NCBI GenBank assembly: GCA_019722365.1
Contig: JADFUC010001373.1
Span: 186,001-250,000 of the forward strand
DNA length: 64,000 nt
From: Lithospermum erythrorhizon
Taxonomy: Eukaryota; Streptophyta; Magnoliopsida; Boraginales; Boraginaceae
Reading direction: 5' to 3'
Part shown: positions 13,621 to 24,813 of the stretch, one piece after another
Layout: each line of letters opens with the position of its first letter
Position numbering within the stretch: position 1 is the stretch's first letter
Notes under the pieces: generated by a model
What the model was told of the DNA's origin: nothing
Databases searched by the model: none
The model's input: only the letters and a program-made list of their open reading frames with translations
Made by a program: the position numbers and the translations under genes

Positions 13621-13864
13621 TTCTTGGGTTTTTTCATTTGTCGCTTTATGCTCAATTTTTGCTTCAAAATATTTGTCATTTTAAGATAAAATTGTACGCT
13701 ACAACATTCAATGTACTTTTTGACTTCTTATAAAATTATCAACCAACCAATGATATAGTTTCAAATAATTTTCATTCTACATTTTCAATATATTTTTTGA
13801 TTACTTTTTATTTTCCTTAATCTCGCAATGACTGAACGAGCAAATAAATAAAAAACGGAGGGAG
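13621..13864. mobile_element. Stowaway MITE, same family as 4471-4678
   Basis: It is flanked by TA on both sides (13619-13620 and 13865-13866). The right end read inward is CTCCCTCCGTTTTTTATTTA, the Stowaway signature, and the left end GGGTTTTTTCATTTGTCGCT is its inverted partner. The interior shares long blocks with the DCL2 intron element, such as ATTATCAACCAACCAATGAT. Confidence 0.8.
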
Positions 13865-14164
13865 TAGCATTTAGTGTAATAAGAGTTGAACCATTGTGCA
13901 AGAATTCAGTTTTTCAATGCCTTGTCTTTTGTGGATGAATTTTAGTGAGACGAGTTCGAATGGAATGTTTTTATATGATTTATTTCCTCTCCAATATGTG
14001 GGTATTAACATTGTATGATTCTACTCTTTCGTAGTACATGTGTTATGTTGATGAGTCAGACTCCCACCTCAGTGGTGGAATCTTACTAGAAAAGAACTAC
14101 TTAAATTCACACCTGCCTATACCTTTACAATCTGTATTTTTTAACTTGATTAATAAGTTGTAAA

Positions 14165-14367
14165 ACCTGAGCATCAAACTAGCTTCAAACTAACTCACAA
14201 AAGCATTCAAATGATATATACGTTCTATCTTCGAAGTTTGGGCGTGGTTTACATAGAGCAATGAGGGGTATTTATACTACAAAATTACCCCTAATACTAT
14301 TCAAATACTCCTATTACTATTCATTTTACATTTGACATTTCCAACATTTCATACCACATTTACAACA
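14165..14367 (-). repeat. 3' LTR of the minus-strand Copia element
   Basis: Matches 20325-20519 in the same orientation, for example in TACTATTCAAATACTCCTAT. The outer (left) limit is approximate. The left LTR would be expected to be followed by a polypurine tract on the minus strand, and GATATTTGAAAG sits there. Confidence 0.65.
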
Positions 14368-14514
14368 CTTTCAAATATCAAATAATATCGGACATATTTA
14401 ACACATATTGTCTGTTAAAAACCTTATGGCAAAACCCAGCTGACAAAAACCTCATAAGGAAAAGAGTACAATAGTATGCTCCCTCAATGAAACATAGGTA
14501 GTTCTTTCAAAGAT

Positions 14515-15900
14515 TCAAAGTGACGATTCCAATACTTTGAATGTGCTTCTTTGAAAACCGATGGCTTTAAGAGCCTTTTGTGGAAGAGATCTCGCTACAT
14601 TATCACATGAACGGATATACCGGATATCTACCTTCCTATTTCTTTTCAAGTTCTTGAGCGAATGAAAGAACTTGGGGATGTGTTTGGTCCTATCACTTTT
14701 GATATATCCTTCTTTCATCTGAGTAACACATGCAAAGATTGCCTTCATACATAATTATGTATTCTTATCAAATGGTAAACCGGATGTCTTTGAAGGCGTT
14801 GTAACACGGACCCAACCATCTAATTTTTGCTTGTTTCAGAAGAGCTATTACTTCAAAGATGATTTCCAGTTAAGTTGTTACAAGTGGTCCGCTTGGGATC
14901 TCCGTGATATCAGTTGTCACCATATGTAAAATACATACCTACCGTGATTTAGCATTACGTGGATCCGATAAATAACCCGTGATCCGCATAACCAAGCAAA
15001 ACCGGTTTTGTATTGTTAGGATAAAACAAACCAGCATCGACGTATCAAGATAATAAATATATGTTTTATCCATTTCCAATGCTTCTTTGTAGGACAAGAA
15101 CTAAATCTTGCTAGTAAATTGACTCGCAAAAGCTGCACGTCTTGTACAATTAGCAAGATACATTAAGGTCTAAATTGCACCGAGGTACGGTATCAAGATT
15201 TAAGATCTTCTTCATTTTCTTCCTTAGGACTGGCGGATCCTTTTCAATATTAAGTGTTCTCGCCCATCATCTGAGTATCACTTAAAGTATTTGTCTTATC
15301 CATGTTAAACCTTTTTAATACCCTTCGTAATTTGACTGGGTGTACCAAAAATACCATTTTTAGTGTAATTAACTGTAAACCAAGGCGTAACTTGGTCTTC
15401 CCTGCATCTTTCATTTCAAATTCTTTTTTCTTTAAGTAATCTTATCGGGCTTCTTTGATTTATTTATTAGTTCCACAATATTTAAATCATCAACATGCAT
15501 AAAGAATGATGCTAAAACCGTATATTATTTTCTTTATAAAACACAAGCGACAAATAGGATTATTGATGTAGTCCTCTTTAAGTAAATATTCACTTAGCCT
15601 ATTATATACCACATTCGTCCGATTGTTTTAACCCATAAAGTTGATTCGTAACCTAATTCATACATTTTCCTGGCTTAGATGTTTCAATCATTTTAAATCC
15701 TTCCGAAATTTTCTGCATATATCACTATCGTTGATCCATATAAATAGGTCAGAATAACATCCATAAGACGATATCAAGATTATTAGGATACCGACAAACC
15801 TTATTAAATAACGAAAAGTAATTAAGGCCCATAACAGGAGAATAAGTTACTCATAATCACTCCCGGTCTGAGAAAAATCTGAAAATAAGACGAGCCTTTG
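14515..15900 (-). pseudogene. Copia reverse transcriptase and RNase H relic
   Basis: The left end encodes the conserved Copia C-terminus (KEGYIKSDRTKHIPKFF, then DIRYIRSCDNVA). Further right on the minus strand are the RNase H block with NNTKPVLLGYAD, and RT C-terminal pieces such as LKRFNMDKTNTLSDTQM. Stops and frameshifts occur throughout, so no functional enzyme is encoded. Confidence 0.75.
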
Positions 15901-16499
15901 TATCTTACAATCTCATTTTCTCATTTCGTTTTCTCACAAATACCCACTTATAAACTAATAAGCTCATACCTTCAGAATAGTCAACAAAGCCCAAATACTT
16001 TCATTTTTAAGATTTCAATTCAAGATCTACGTATCTTTCCATTTTGGCCAATCAAGCCCACCTTTGACATTCAACTGCATCTAAGTCTTCGTGATCATCA
16101 TTTACCCATAATTTCATATGCAATGAGAATGCAACATTTATCAATATTATTTTTCCTGGCTCCAAAGATTTCTCAGATAATATAATCGATGTAAATCTCT
16201 TTGTGATCATTCTTATTTTCAGCTTCATTTATTAATAATCTCTATTTTCATCATCTTGTGCTTCTTCAAGAGCACTTTTTTCTATCCTTATTTATCAATA
16301 TCATTTAGTGTCTTATCAAGATCACTTTCATTCGTGATCAATCTTTTCTCGACTCCTTTTCTCTTCGAGGATTTTATCCTTAGAACTCCATTGTGCCGCC
16401 ACGCTTCAGCGTGCCTTTGATGTACTTCATGGCATCATTTTGCTTCGAATTTGGGCCACGCAGAAGGAGTATTAATAGCTGCAGCATGATTTTGTCACT

Positions 16500-17460
16500 C
16501 TTTTCATATCAATAAATGAATCTAGCAATTGATTTGCTAAACCTTGTAAGTGCACAATTTTCTTTATATTTTCTTCCCATGATTTATTATACGGGTCCTG
16601 ATACAGTAAAGATGACACATACCACATTTATGTCCTTCGATCGTTTCTTTTCTCCTCCTGTAGGAAAACCGCTTCGCCGAAATGACAATCGCAAACCTTG
16701 CTCAAAAACATCACCCGTTAAATGCTCAAGATATTCAATAATGTGAGCGACTCATACCCTACATATATGCCCAACTCCTCTTTGAGGTCCCATCTTTGTT
16801 CTTCGTGGGCGGAGCTATCGGGTACATAAACCGCATAACCAAAAAATTTTAGATGGGAAGACCGTTCTTGACCAATTGCAAGTTGATGGCATGTTTATGG
16901 ACAAGACTGTCTTAAACGTATTAATGATGCAAAGATGGAAATTGCATGACCCCATATAGTAACCGTAATTTGTTCTGATATCAACGGCCCAGCAATATAC
17001 CAAGACGTTTAATTAATGATTCGGCTAAACCATTTTGTGTATGCAATACGAGAACAGATGTTCAATAAAGAATTCCAATTGACAGCGCAGCAATAATTAT
17101 TAAACGATTCAGATAAATTCACCAAAGATTGTCAAGTCTAACTTTTCTTTATAGTATAATCGTGGAAATTGTGCCTTAATTTGATTATTTGAGCAAGAAA
17201 TCTTGCAAATGCCATATCCTCGAATTTTCTGACAATAAACAAAACACGCGACTGTCTACTGGGATGCGAAGAATCAATACCATAAAAATACCTAAATGGT
17301 CCAGAGTGGTGATGGATAGGTCTGCAAGAAAATACCTTGAATTCTTTTCTAAGAAACGCAGGATTCGTGAAGTTTGTAATGGTGCATGCCTAGTTATTAA
17401 TTTTCCTAGAGAACAAGCTTCACATGTTCCTTATTAATCTTTAAACCTTTCAAGGGACGC
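16500..17460 (-). pseudogene. Copia integrase relic
   Basis: Minus-strand fragments match the integrase core and C-terminus of Copia elements: TVTIWGHAISIFASLIRLR, SHLKFFGYAVYVPDS, KEELGIYVGYESLTLLN and IDMKRVTKS. Frames change several times. Integrase would insert the cDNA copy into the genome; this copy cannot. Confidence 0.75.
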
Positions 17461-18149
17461 ACTACGCAGCATTTCAATTATTTTTTCTCATCATTTATTG
17501 TGGACATACCTAAACCATCATGCCACAAGAATAAGCGCTGGGATCTTCTTTTATTACTAAGTTACATTCAATTTCAAGAATATAAGTGTAATGTAATCCG
17601 TAAGGTAATTTGGTAGTTTCTCTAATATTTTCTTTCTTTTCCCAAAAACACTAGAAGTAATACGTATGTATTTCATATTACCTTTCGCTTATCGTTTCAA
17701 AGATTACAATTGACGATATATGTCACATTAAAACTTAATAAGTTTTTGACTTTGGAGAATACAAAGCGTCATTAATGACAAATTTTGTTCCATTTGGTAA
17801 TATGAACATGGCATTACCTGATCCTTCAATCAAGTCCGGCAGACTAAATCAGACACGCTTTGGTGTGGATCGATGTCGCGAAAATATGTCTTTCTTGAGG
17901 ATCGCGGTGGGTCAGTTCCAATCGCCCTGATGCAAATGTCTCCAACAAAAGTTTCATGTTGCCTTCTTTGAAAACATGTAACGATATAAGACTTAAAGAG
18001 AGTAATTAAATAATAAATATAATCAACATTATTATTCCATGTATATAAAGCAAACATTACATACTAAAGTCACATAATACGTATTAATGAAGATTATTCA
18101 TCACACATTATTCAAAACATAAAGTAGTTCATCATATCAATTAGTCTAA

Positions 18150-19160
18150 GTTCATTTCATTTGTTCCATCACCGAAGTCTCGCGCCTCAAGATATACAGA
18201 GTCCTCGTGTTCATGTTCATTAAAATTGACTTCTTTCTTTCCATTTCCTTTTTTCTTTCAGATGCTTTATATCTTTTTACAAAGATATTCCTCGCGCTCT
18301 ACACGCCCCTAGACCAATGACTTCTCTTTCTTCCGCATCAGAATACAAATTATCATTATTTTTCAACGAACCTTCTTGGATTTTCTCTACCCTTTTCTTT
18401 CTTGTCGACGGCACTTCGTAGTCTACTATAATTCACTTAAACCACCTCACGACTTCTAATTACCAAAATTACCACGACCTTGACCACGTGCCTCGAATTC
18501 TCCGACCGATCATAACCACCACGACCCTTTAAAAGTCGCTGTATTTACTGAAATGCCATTGTCCCAAGCATGAATCATGGTTTTTCAAAGAAGACTTCAT
18601 TATTCTTTTCTCTGCCATCGTGGCAATTTACCAATTCTCGAATATTTTTATATTCTCATTCTATATTGTTCTTGCAACAATATTTGATGCATGAAACGTT
18701 GAAAATGTTTTTTCTAATTTTCCTTCGGTTACAATTTTACTACAATATTCTAATTGTGATACAATTCTTAAATAAGGCGCAGCTGTAATCAATAACACTT
18801 TTAAAGTCTCTGAACCTCGCTTTGTTCCATTCATCATAGTAAAAGAATCCCTGGGTATCCAAATCTTTCTTTGAGTTCATCCTATAAGAACTTAGGATCC
18901 TCTACATTCAGATATTCTAATTGTAGAGCATCATCAAGATGATCCATCATTAGTCTTATAGCTTTTGATTTTTTCATGTAAAGTTCTTCTTCTGCTTTTT
19001 CTTTCTCTTTTCCAATCGTTTCTGATATTTGTGCATTATCTATTCCAAGTATAATTTTTCTGCCTCATCCGGTATATCTTATAACTTCGCTCGCCTTTCA
19101 AGATACGAAGTTGTCTCCTTTGAGGTTTAAAGGAGCGAAGTTGAGCTTATAGTTGACATT
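18150..19160 (-). pseudogene. Copia gag (UBN2-type) relic
   Basis: The minus strand carries broken pieces of gag, including VSQLEYCSKIVTEGKLEKT followed by FSTFHASNIVA, which match the conserved central block of plant Copia gag. The N-terminus lies near 19160. Stops and shifts are frequent. Confidence 0.7.
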
Positions 19161-19904
19161 GTATCCAAATCACAAACAAACGCAATCAATAATTTAAAAT
19201 GACATTTATTAAATATTACATTCTCGATTCAATACATATATCAGTAATCTTATTCAATTACAAATACCATGTTCACTTTTCATGGAAATTCCCTATCAAA
19301 CAAAATAAACAACCAAGCTAAGATTAGAAACGGTAAAATACTAATTACCAAAATGCCGCTATTCCCTTTACCTATCTCTTCAATTTAATAAAACCCATTA
19401 TGAAAAGAGAGAGTGCTAGCTATAAAGGACAAACACTAGAAAATATTTTTGCCATTGTGAATCAAGTTTAGGAAATACTTGAGAAAGATGTTTAGAAACG
19501 TGGAAGTGGAATGGCATTTATAGGTGAAATTTTGAGAAGGCCCCATATTGTTACCGCTTTTATTACCAAGCACACCGCTTGAGGATAGGGAAAAAATATT
19601 AATGCTCATCAAGTAGAAAACGTGGGAAGGAAAAATATTTTAAGTGTGTTAAAATATGATGCGGGGCTTCAAGTAGAATGCACATACTCCATTTATCATA
19701 ATGAGCAATGAACACATATGATAACGTATCACATATGATTATAAACAAATAATTCAGTACCAATAACAAATAAAATAAGCGACACAATACAGATAATAAA
19801 ATAAGTGCTTTTTTATACCTCCATTAAGCTTATAAGTAAATAAACACGATACGGAGATTTAACTCTCCACCCTGCAACAACTACGCTTATTACAGAAAGA
19901 CTCG
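19161..19904. other. untranslated part of the minus-strand Copia element
   Basis: AT-rich leader between gag and the tandem repeats. I see no coding frame or other structure. Confidence 0.4.
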
Positions 19905-20240
19905 ACGATGCCGCCCAGTAATAATAAAGAACAACCACAATAATAAATAATAACGCTTCCGACCATGGAATCATCACATACCAAGCATTCATAATATAAA
20001 TTTCCACCATGTAATACTCTGACACATTACCAAGCATTCATAATGTGGGTAAACATAAAATAATAATAAACGCCTCCGATTATAGAATACTACATATAGC
20101 CGCTATCTATAATAGGCCTCGGTTATAGAATTATTGACATATAAATTAGCTATCTATAACAGGCAAAACATAAAATATAACCGCCTAATTATGTAATACT
20201 GACATATTGCCGCCATTCATAATATGTGAAAACATATAAC
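19905..20240. repeat. degenerate tandem repeats in the Copia 5' leader
   Basis: About four to five imperfect units of roughly 60-75 bp. They share the elements CGCCTCCGATTATAGAATAC (with variants), then CATATTGCCGCCATTCATAA or a close variant, then AACATAAAATA. Units start near 19940, 19990, 20070, 20120 and 20180. They lie just inside the 5' LTR of the minus-strand Copia element. Confidence 0.6.
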
Positions 20241-20324
20241 AAAAATAAATATCAAAGTGATAAGATATATAATATACCTAATAGTAAAGAAGCTAATTAT
20301 AAAGACGATCGGCCGATAACGCGT

Positions 20325-20519
20325 CAGAAACCTAGATATCAAACTACCAAACTAACCTACAAAGTACTCAAATGATATATATGTTCTATTCAAAGTTTTT
20401 ACATGACATGAGTTAAACGGGAGGGTATTTATACTACAAAATTTCTTAATACTATTCAAATACTCCTATTACTATTCATTTTACATTCGACATTTCAACA
20501 TTCATACCACATTTCAACA
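20325..20519 (-). repeat. 5' LTR of the minus-strand Copia element
   Basis: Partner of 14165-14367. The minus strand begins TGTTGAAATGTGG and has a TATA motif. The inner limit is approximate because similarity fades toward the tandem repeats. Confidence 0.6.
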
Positions 20520-20959
20520 ATGTTGGTGTGCTATATATAACTCACACTTGCCACATATTGCCAGGGTAGCTTTAGTATAGTAAAATAAATTTATTGTATA
20601 TGACCCCACTTTAAAAGAGGTTTCAATTTTAAAGAAAAAATTTAATTACAAAAATACAAACAGATCAATATAAAATTTGGTAAAGAATACAAATAGACTA
20701 GATCCCACTTAATAGTACTGGTACTCTAATAATAATATTATAGTTTCAACGACTCTAATAGAAATATTATACTACGACATTTTAATTTCAATTTTCAAAA
20801 TTCATTATTTTACTGCCAACAAAACATTCAATGAATAATTTATAACTGATTTTTATATTTTAAAGATATAATTACTTTTTTTATTATTATTAAAAGTTTG
20901 TTCTCTATTTTATATTTAATACAGCCCTTATTATTTTCAGAAATGACTTTGTATATTGT

Positions 20960-21240
20960 TATCATAATATTCTTGGAAGAGTATTTGTAGATGCATTGTG
21001 GTCTATCCTACTGAGGGTACAAAGCATAATTGAATAGGGGGTTACTTAACCCCAAAGGTCTTTTGTCTTCTGAGTCTCTATGAATATAGGTACTATTTAA
21101 TTGTTTAATGAAATGTAACTGAGGAAATAAGAAAGAAATGTGTTACGAGAGTTTGCTGAATTCCAATTTATTTTTTATTTTTTGTGAATAGATTTTTTAC
21201 TACTATGCAATTCAATACCTTATTCATATGGATTGGCAAA
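20960..21240 (+). pseudogene. inverted DCL2 exon fragment
   Basis: This segment is the near reverse complement of the DCL2 region around 950-1165. It has the intron end, an exon copy at about 20991-21089 and the start of the next intron. Shared landmarks are GTAGATGCATTGTGG, then TTACTTAACCCCAAA, then CTATGAATATAG before a GT donor, and AGAGTTTGCT in the following intron. The exon copy has indels that shift its frame and an in-frame TAG. No neighbouring DCL2 exons were found beside it, so it is a lone fragment in opposite orientation to the main gene. Confidence 0.85.
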
Positions 21241-21582
21241 AATATTGATATCTCATCTATTGGATGGCTTTCTAAACTATGTAGGCTATGATGGTCACTT
21301 GAAAGGTTAAAACCCAAAGAATTTAATGCTATTTATATCTTCGGTACCTACATGTAGTGCTCTTAAATTACTTCTAGACGGCCTCCCAATTAACCAAAGG
21401 TATCGATAAGCATCCATAACACACCTCATACAAAACGCCTCCTAAAAAGTCAAATGCATAATCGTGAAATGGGCGCTGTAGATAATTCACAATATCATAT
21501 TACTTCTTTTACTGGGCCAGTTCTACGTATTAACTATCACCGTCATTTAAGAAACTATTTGACTTGAAGATGTATGTGTAAC

Positions 21583-21890
21583 TGTTGAGATATGACTCGT
21601 GGAAGCCACATTAGCTAACAGATTAGCTAACTAGTCCCAATTCAGTCATTGACTAATCAAGTCAAATATTATGTAATCAACACATCATCATTGATTCAGT
21701 TAGTTGGCTGGTAAATTAGTTAGTTAGCATATTTTGCTTCTGTATAAATGAGTGCTTCACACGTGTAACATACATACAATATATCATTTTTCCTCATTTT
21801 TCAGTTTTGATTCAATGAATTAGTTACAGCTTTCCAAGTAAAACCCATAGCTTAGTTTGATCTCTTCTTCAATCTTCTTTAATCGGATCA
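21583..21890 (+). repeat. 5' LTR of Copia element with flipped RT
   Basis: Direct repeat of 24520-24813 with few differences, apart from a short extra AGCTAACAGATT-like segment near 21615. The right limit is uncertain because the last 20 bp differ between the copies. Confidence 0.8.
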
Positions 21891-22029
21891 TCCATTATGT
21901 TTACTACTTCCAATTGTTTGTTATGGACCCTTTGAGGAAGGATCCTCAGTGCTTGGTAGAAGTGTCAGAGGGCTCTACTCTGTTGGACACTAATGTTCTG
22001 AATAGTGCATGTGGGTACAAATTATTTCA

Positions 22030-22630
22030 ACAATAGTTGATGATTTTACAAGGCTTACTTGGACACATTTGTTATCTAATAAGAGTAATGATTCTATTTT
22101 GGAAAGCCTTTGTGTCTACTCAGTTTAAAGCCAAAGAAGGCTATCAGGTTTGATAATGCTAGAGTTTGTGGCAAACAGTTATGCAATTTTATTCTTCTCA
22201 TGTATAATTCATCAGTCAACATGTGTATTCACACACCACAACAAAATGGTATTGTGGAGCGCAAAACACATAGACATCTTTTGAAACCTCAAGAGCTCTT
22301 TCTTTTCAATCCAACTTACCAATATAATTTTTGGAGAGATTGTGTTCTTACAGCTACATATCTTATTAATAGATACCCTTTGCCCTCACTTTAAACATGT
22401 ATCACTTTTGAGCTCATGTTTTACAAACAACCTGCATAAGAGCATTGAAAGTGTTTTGATTGCCTTTGTTATGCCTCCAATTCTAAGCCTGGTAGAGATA
22501 AGTTCCAAGATAGGGCTGATCCATGTATTTTCATTGGTTATCCATTTGGAAAAAAGAGCTTACAAGTTATACAATTTGAAAAACCTCAACTGTTATCTAC
22601 TCTAGAGAGATGTAAAAATTTTATGAAACA
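22030..22630 (+). pseudogene. Copia integrase relic, plus strand
   Basis: Starts with the integrase core (IVDDFTRLTWTHLLSNKSN). It continues through a run at 22110-22394 (RFDNARVCGKQL..., HTPQQNGIVERK, FWRDCVLTATYLINR) and then, in shifted frames, the KPRDKFQ-like and IFIGYPFGKK-like C-terminal blocks. The catalytic D and E neighbourhoods are partly visible, but frameshifts break the gene. Confidence 0.8.
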
Positions 22631-22631
22631 T

Positions 22632-23900
22632 TTCTGGACAGAATATGATATATCATGTCAAGTATTTGTCAAGAAAGTTCATCTTCCCAACCATGCTCCT
22701 ATAAAACTCAGGATCCTTGAGCAAATCAATACCTTCTGTACTACAGTAGAAAGTTTTACAGGCAGAGGTAATGGAGTCAAACATTGATAAGTAGTAGGGG
22801 TATTCAATACTCCACTGGCCTGAATCTAATTCTGTAGTAAACTTCCTCCAGCCTATAGTGCAATAGCAATTCATTAATATAGTTAACTCAAATCCCAAAA
22901 AGTAATGTAATACATCCAAGTCCTTAATGCTAAATGTTGTGTGAAGATGTTGTTTAAGGCAAACAAATGGATGGAGAATCCTGACCCAGGTAACCAATAT
23001 GTCATCTACATACAGCAACTATAGTAACCCTGAAGCAGCCTTCTTAACATATAAAGAGTAATCACAGAGATTGAAACAAAATCGCTTGTAACAAGGCCTC
23101 ATTGAGGCCGAGATAAAGATTTCAATCGGCATACTAAACCAGAAGAAACTTCAACACTTTCCAGAGGTTTCATGTACACCTTCTCAACAAGATCACCATG
23201 GAGAAAGGCACAGTACATCAAGTTGAAAAGAGGCCACTTGTTGTGAGCTGCTATAGCCAAACATCGCGACAGTGGACATTTTCAATTACGGGGAAAATGT
23301 CTCATGATAATCCACACCATATTATTGAGTGAAACCCCTTGGCCACAAGACGGCTTTGAATCTCTATTGAACCATCGGACTTTAATTTGACCTAAAAACC
23401 CCATTTGCATGAGAGATAATAGGTTTTACCTTGAGGAAGCGGCATGGGTCCATGTTTTGTTGGCATTAAGAGCTTCTAATTCCTTTGTACTCATAGCTTC
23501 TACCCACCTAGGATCTGGATATTTGTTTATAAGTAGTAGGTTCATATATATTAAGTATTAGCAACGAAAAACATCAAAAGAACCATTAGAGTTTGAAACA
23601 TCAGGAGAACTGGGTCAATTTGCTAACACACATATTCTTTCAAGTGATCTGGTGGCCTGAAACTAAAGATCTGCGTGGTAATGCAATAGTAGGAGAAGGA
23701 GATGAAGGAATAACAACTTGACTGTAGAATTCAGTATGATAGAGGAAGATGTATTAGAAAACAATAGACACACAAATTCAAAACATCAGCATGATTAAAT
23801 GAATAGCATTAGAATTAGAAGTCGCACTATTATGAAAAGAGGCACTGGGATAAAATATTGCAGTAGGAAATCATGAGACAACGAAGTCAAGACAGGTAGA
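22632..23900 (-). pseudogene. inverted Copia reverse transcriptase segment
   Basis: On the minus strand, 23018-22653 reads MLYVDDILVTWVRILHPFV, the YVDD catalytic box of Copia RT, then KQHLHTTFSIKDLDVLHYFL and FYRSMVGKMNFL. Upstream on the same strand are decayed RT N-terminal pieces (RLVAKGF near 23290) and the INT-RT linker (PRRSLVSGHQIT near 23660). It lies opposite to the integrase and RNase H of the same element. Its left end matches where RT should stop and its right end where the linker should start. Confidence 0.8.
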
Positions 23901-23944
23901 GTAGCTTTAGAATAAGTATCATGTAATGTCCTCGGCAACCCTAT

Positions 23945-24500
23945 TTGATGCATTATTCTATTTTGTTGAGATATGTCTAAGTGCCATGCCTGCAGGGCAG
24001 GGCATTCTGTTTCAAGCTGTCAGCTAAAACAGTTCTGATTCAGATTGGCTTTTGTCCTGATACAAGGCGGTCGATTATAGGCTATGTCATTACTTTAGGT
24101 GATTCCCCCATTTCTGAAGAGTAAGAAGCAGTCAACGGTGGCCCTTGAAGCTCGTTTGAGGTGTATATCGCAATGGCACAAACGGCTGCGTGAGATCACT
24201 TGGCTGGTTCGGCTGCTAACTTGAGTTGGGGGTTCTGTAAAATTGTCACTCAGTTACTTTTTATTGCACAACAATTCAGCCACAAATTGGTAAGAACTCG
24301 AGTTTCACAAACGAACGGCTAATACTGACATCGGCTTTCTGGCTTCACCCGGAGAAGATCCTTGAAGGTTTATTGACATTGGCACACCTTCCTACCACTG
24401 AGCAGATCGTCGATGTGCTTACAAAATACTCCCATCACCACAACACCAGTACATTTTGTCCTGGGCTTCGTCCGTCGACTCATTCAGGCACTGGCTTGCG
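23945..24500 (+). pseudogene. Copia RNase H relic, plus strand
   Basis: Plus-strand fragments follow the Copia RNase H order: LLRYV near the start, KSKKQSTVA near 24125, SLSYFLLHNNSA near 24255, an NTDIGF-like HIDID block near 24325 and ADVLTK-like sequence near 24405. Several frames are used. Confidence 0.75.
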
Positions 24501-24519
24501 TGGGGGCAGGGGGGTTGGG

Positions 24520-24813
24520 TGTTGAGATATGACGGTGGAAGCCACCTTAGCTAACTAGTCCCAATTCAGTCATTGACTAATCAAGTCAAATATTATGTAA
24601 TCAACACATCATCATTGATTCAGTTAGTGGGCTGGTAAATTAGTTAGTTAGCATATTTTGCTTCTGTATAAATGAGTGCTTCACACGTGTAACATACATA
24701 CAATATATCATTTTTCCTCATTTTTCAGTTTTGATTTAATGAATTAGTTACGGTTTTCTCTCCAAGTAAAACTCCATAGCTTAGTTTGCTATCTTCTTTA
24801 ATGGAAGATAATA
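24520..24813 (+). repeat. 3' LTR of Copia element with flipped RT
   Basis: Near-identical to 21583-21890, including TCAAGTCAAATATTATGTAA and the segment before ATGAGTGCTTCACACGTG. It is preceded by a G-rich polypurine tract and followed by GTAAC, also found left of the 5' LTR. Confidence 0.82.

Larger units (their letters stand above)
14165..20519 (-). mobile_element. degenerate Ty1/Copia LTR retrotransposon, minus strand
   Basis: Two diverged LTR copies (about 14165-14367 and 20325-20519) flank a minus-strand polyprotein in the Copia order gag (right), integrase, reverse transcriptase, RNase H (left). On the minus strand each LTR starts TGTTG and contains a TATA box followed by TACCC (GTATAAATACCC). 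All coding parts are interrupted by many stops and frameshifts. I could not settle the target duplication. It lies between the two DCL2-related segments of the window. Confidence 0.75.
21583..24813 (+). mobile_element. Copia retrotransposon with an internally inverted RT segment
   Basis: LTRs (21583 to about 21890 and 24520-24813) share long identical runs and begin TGTTGAGATATGA. The flanks show a possible 5-bp target duplication GTAAC (21578-21582 and 24814-24818). Inside, integrase is on the plus strand (about 22030-22630), the INT-RT linker and RT are on the minus strand (about 22632-23900), and RNase H is on the plus strand again (about 23945-24500). A polypurine tract (TGGGGGCAGGGGGG, about 24501-24514) precedes the 3' LTR. 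Gag and protease are missing between the 5' LTR and integrase. The element cannot move on its own. Confidence 0.82.

Noticed and set aside
21583..24813. a second Copia element nested in the first, to explain the minus-strand RT
   Set aside because: No extra LTRs or target repeats were seen and the domain pieces are complementary rather than duplicated, so a simple inversion fits better.
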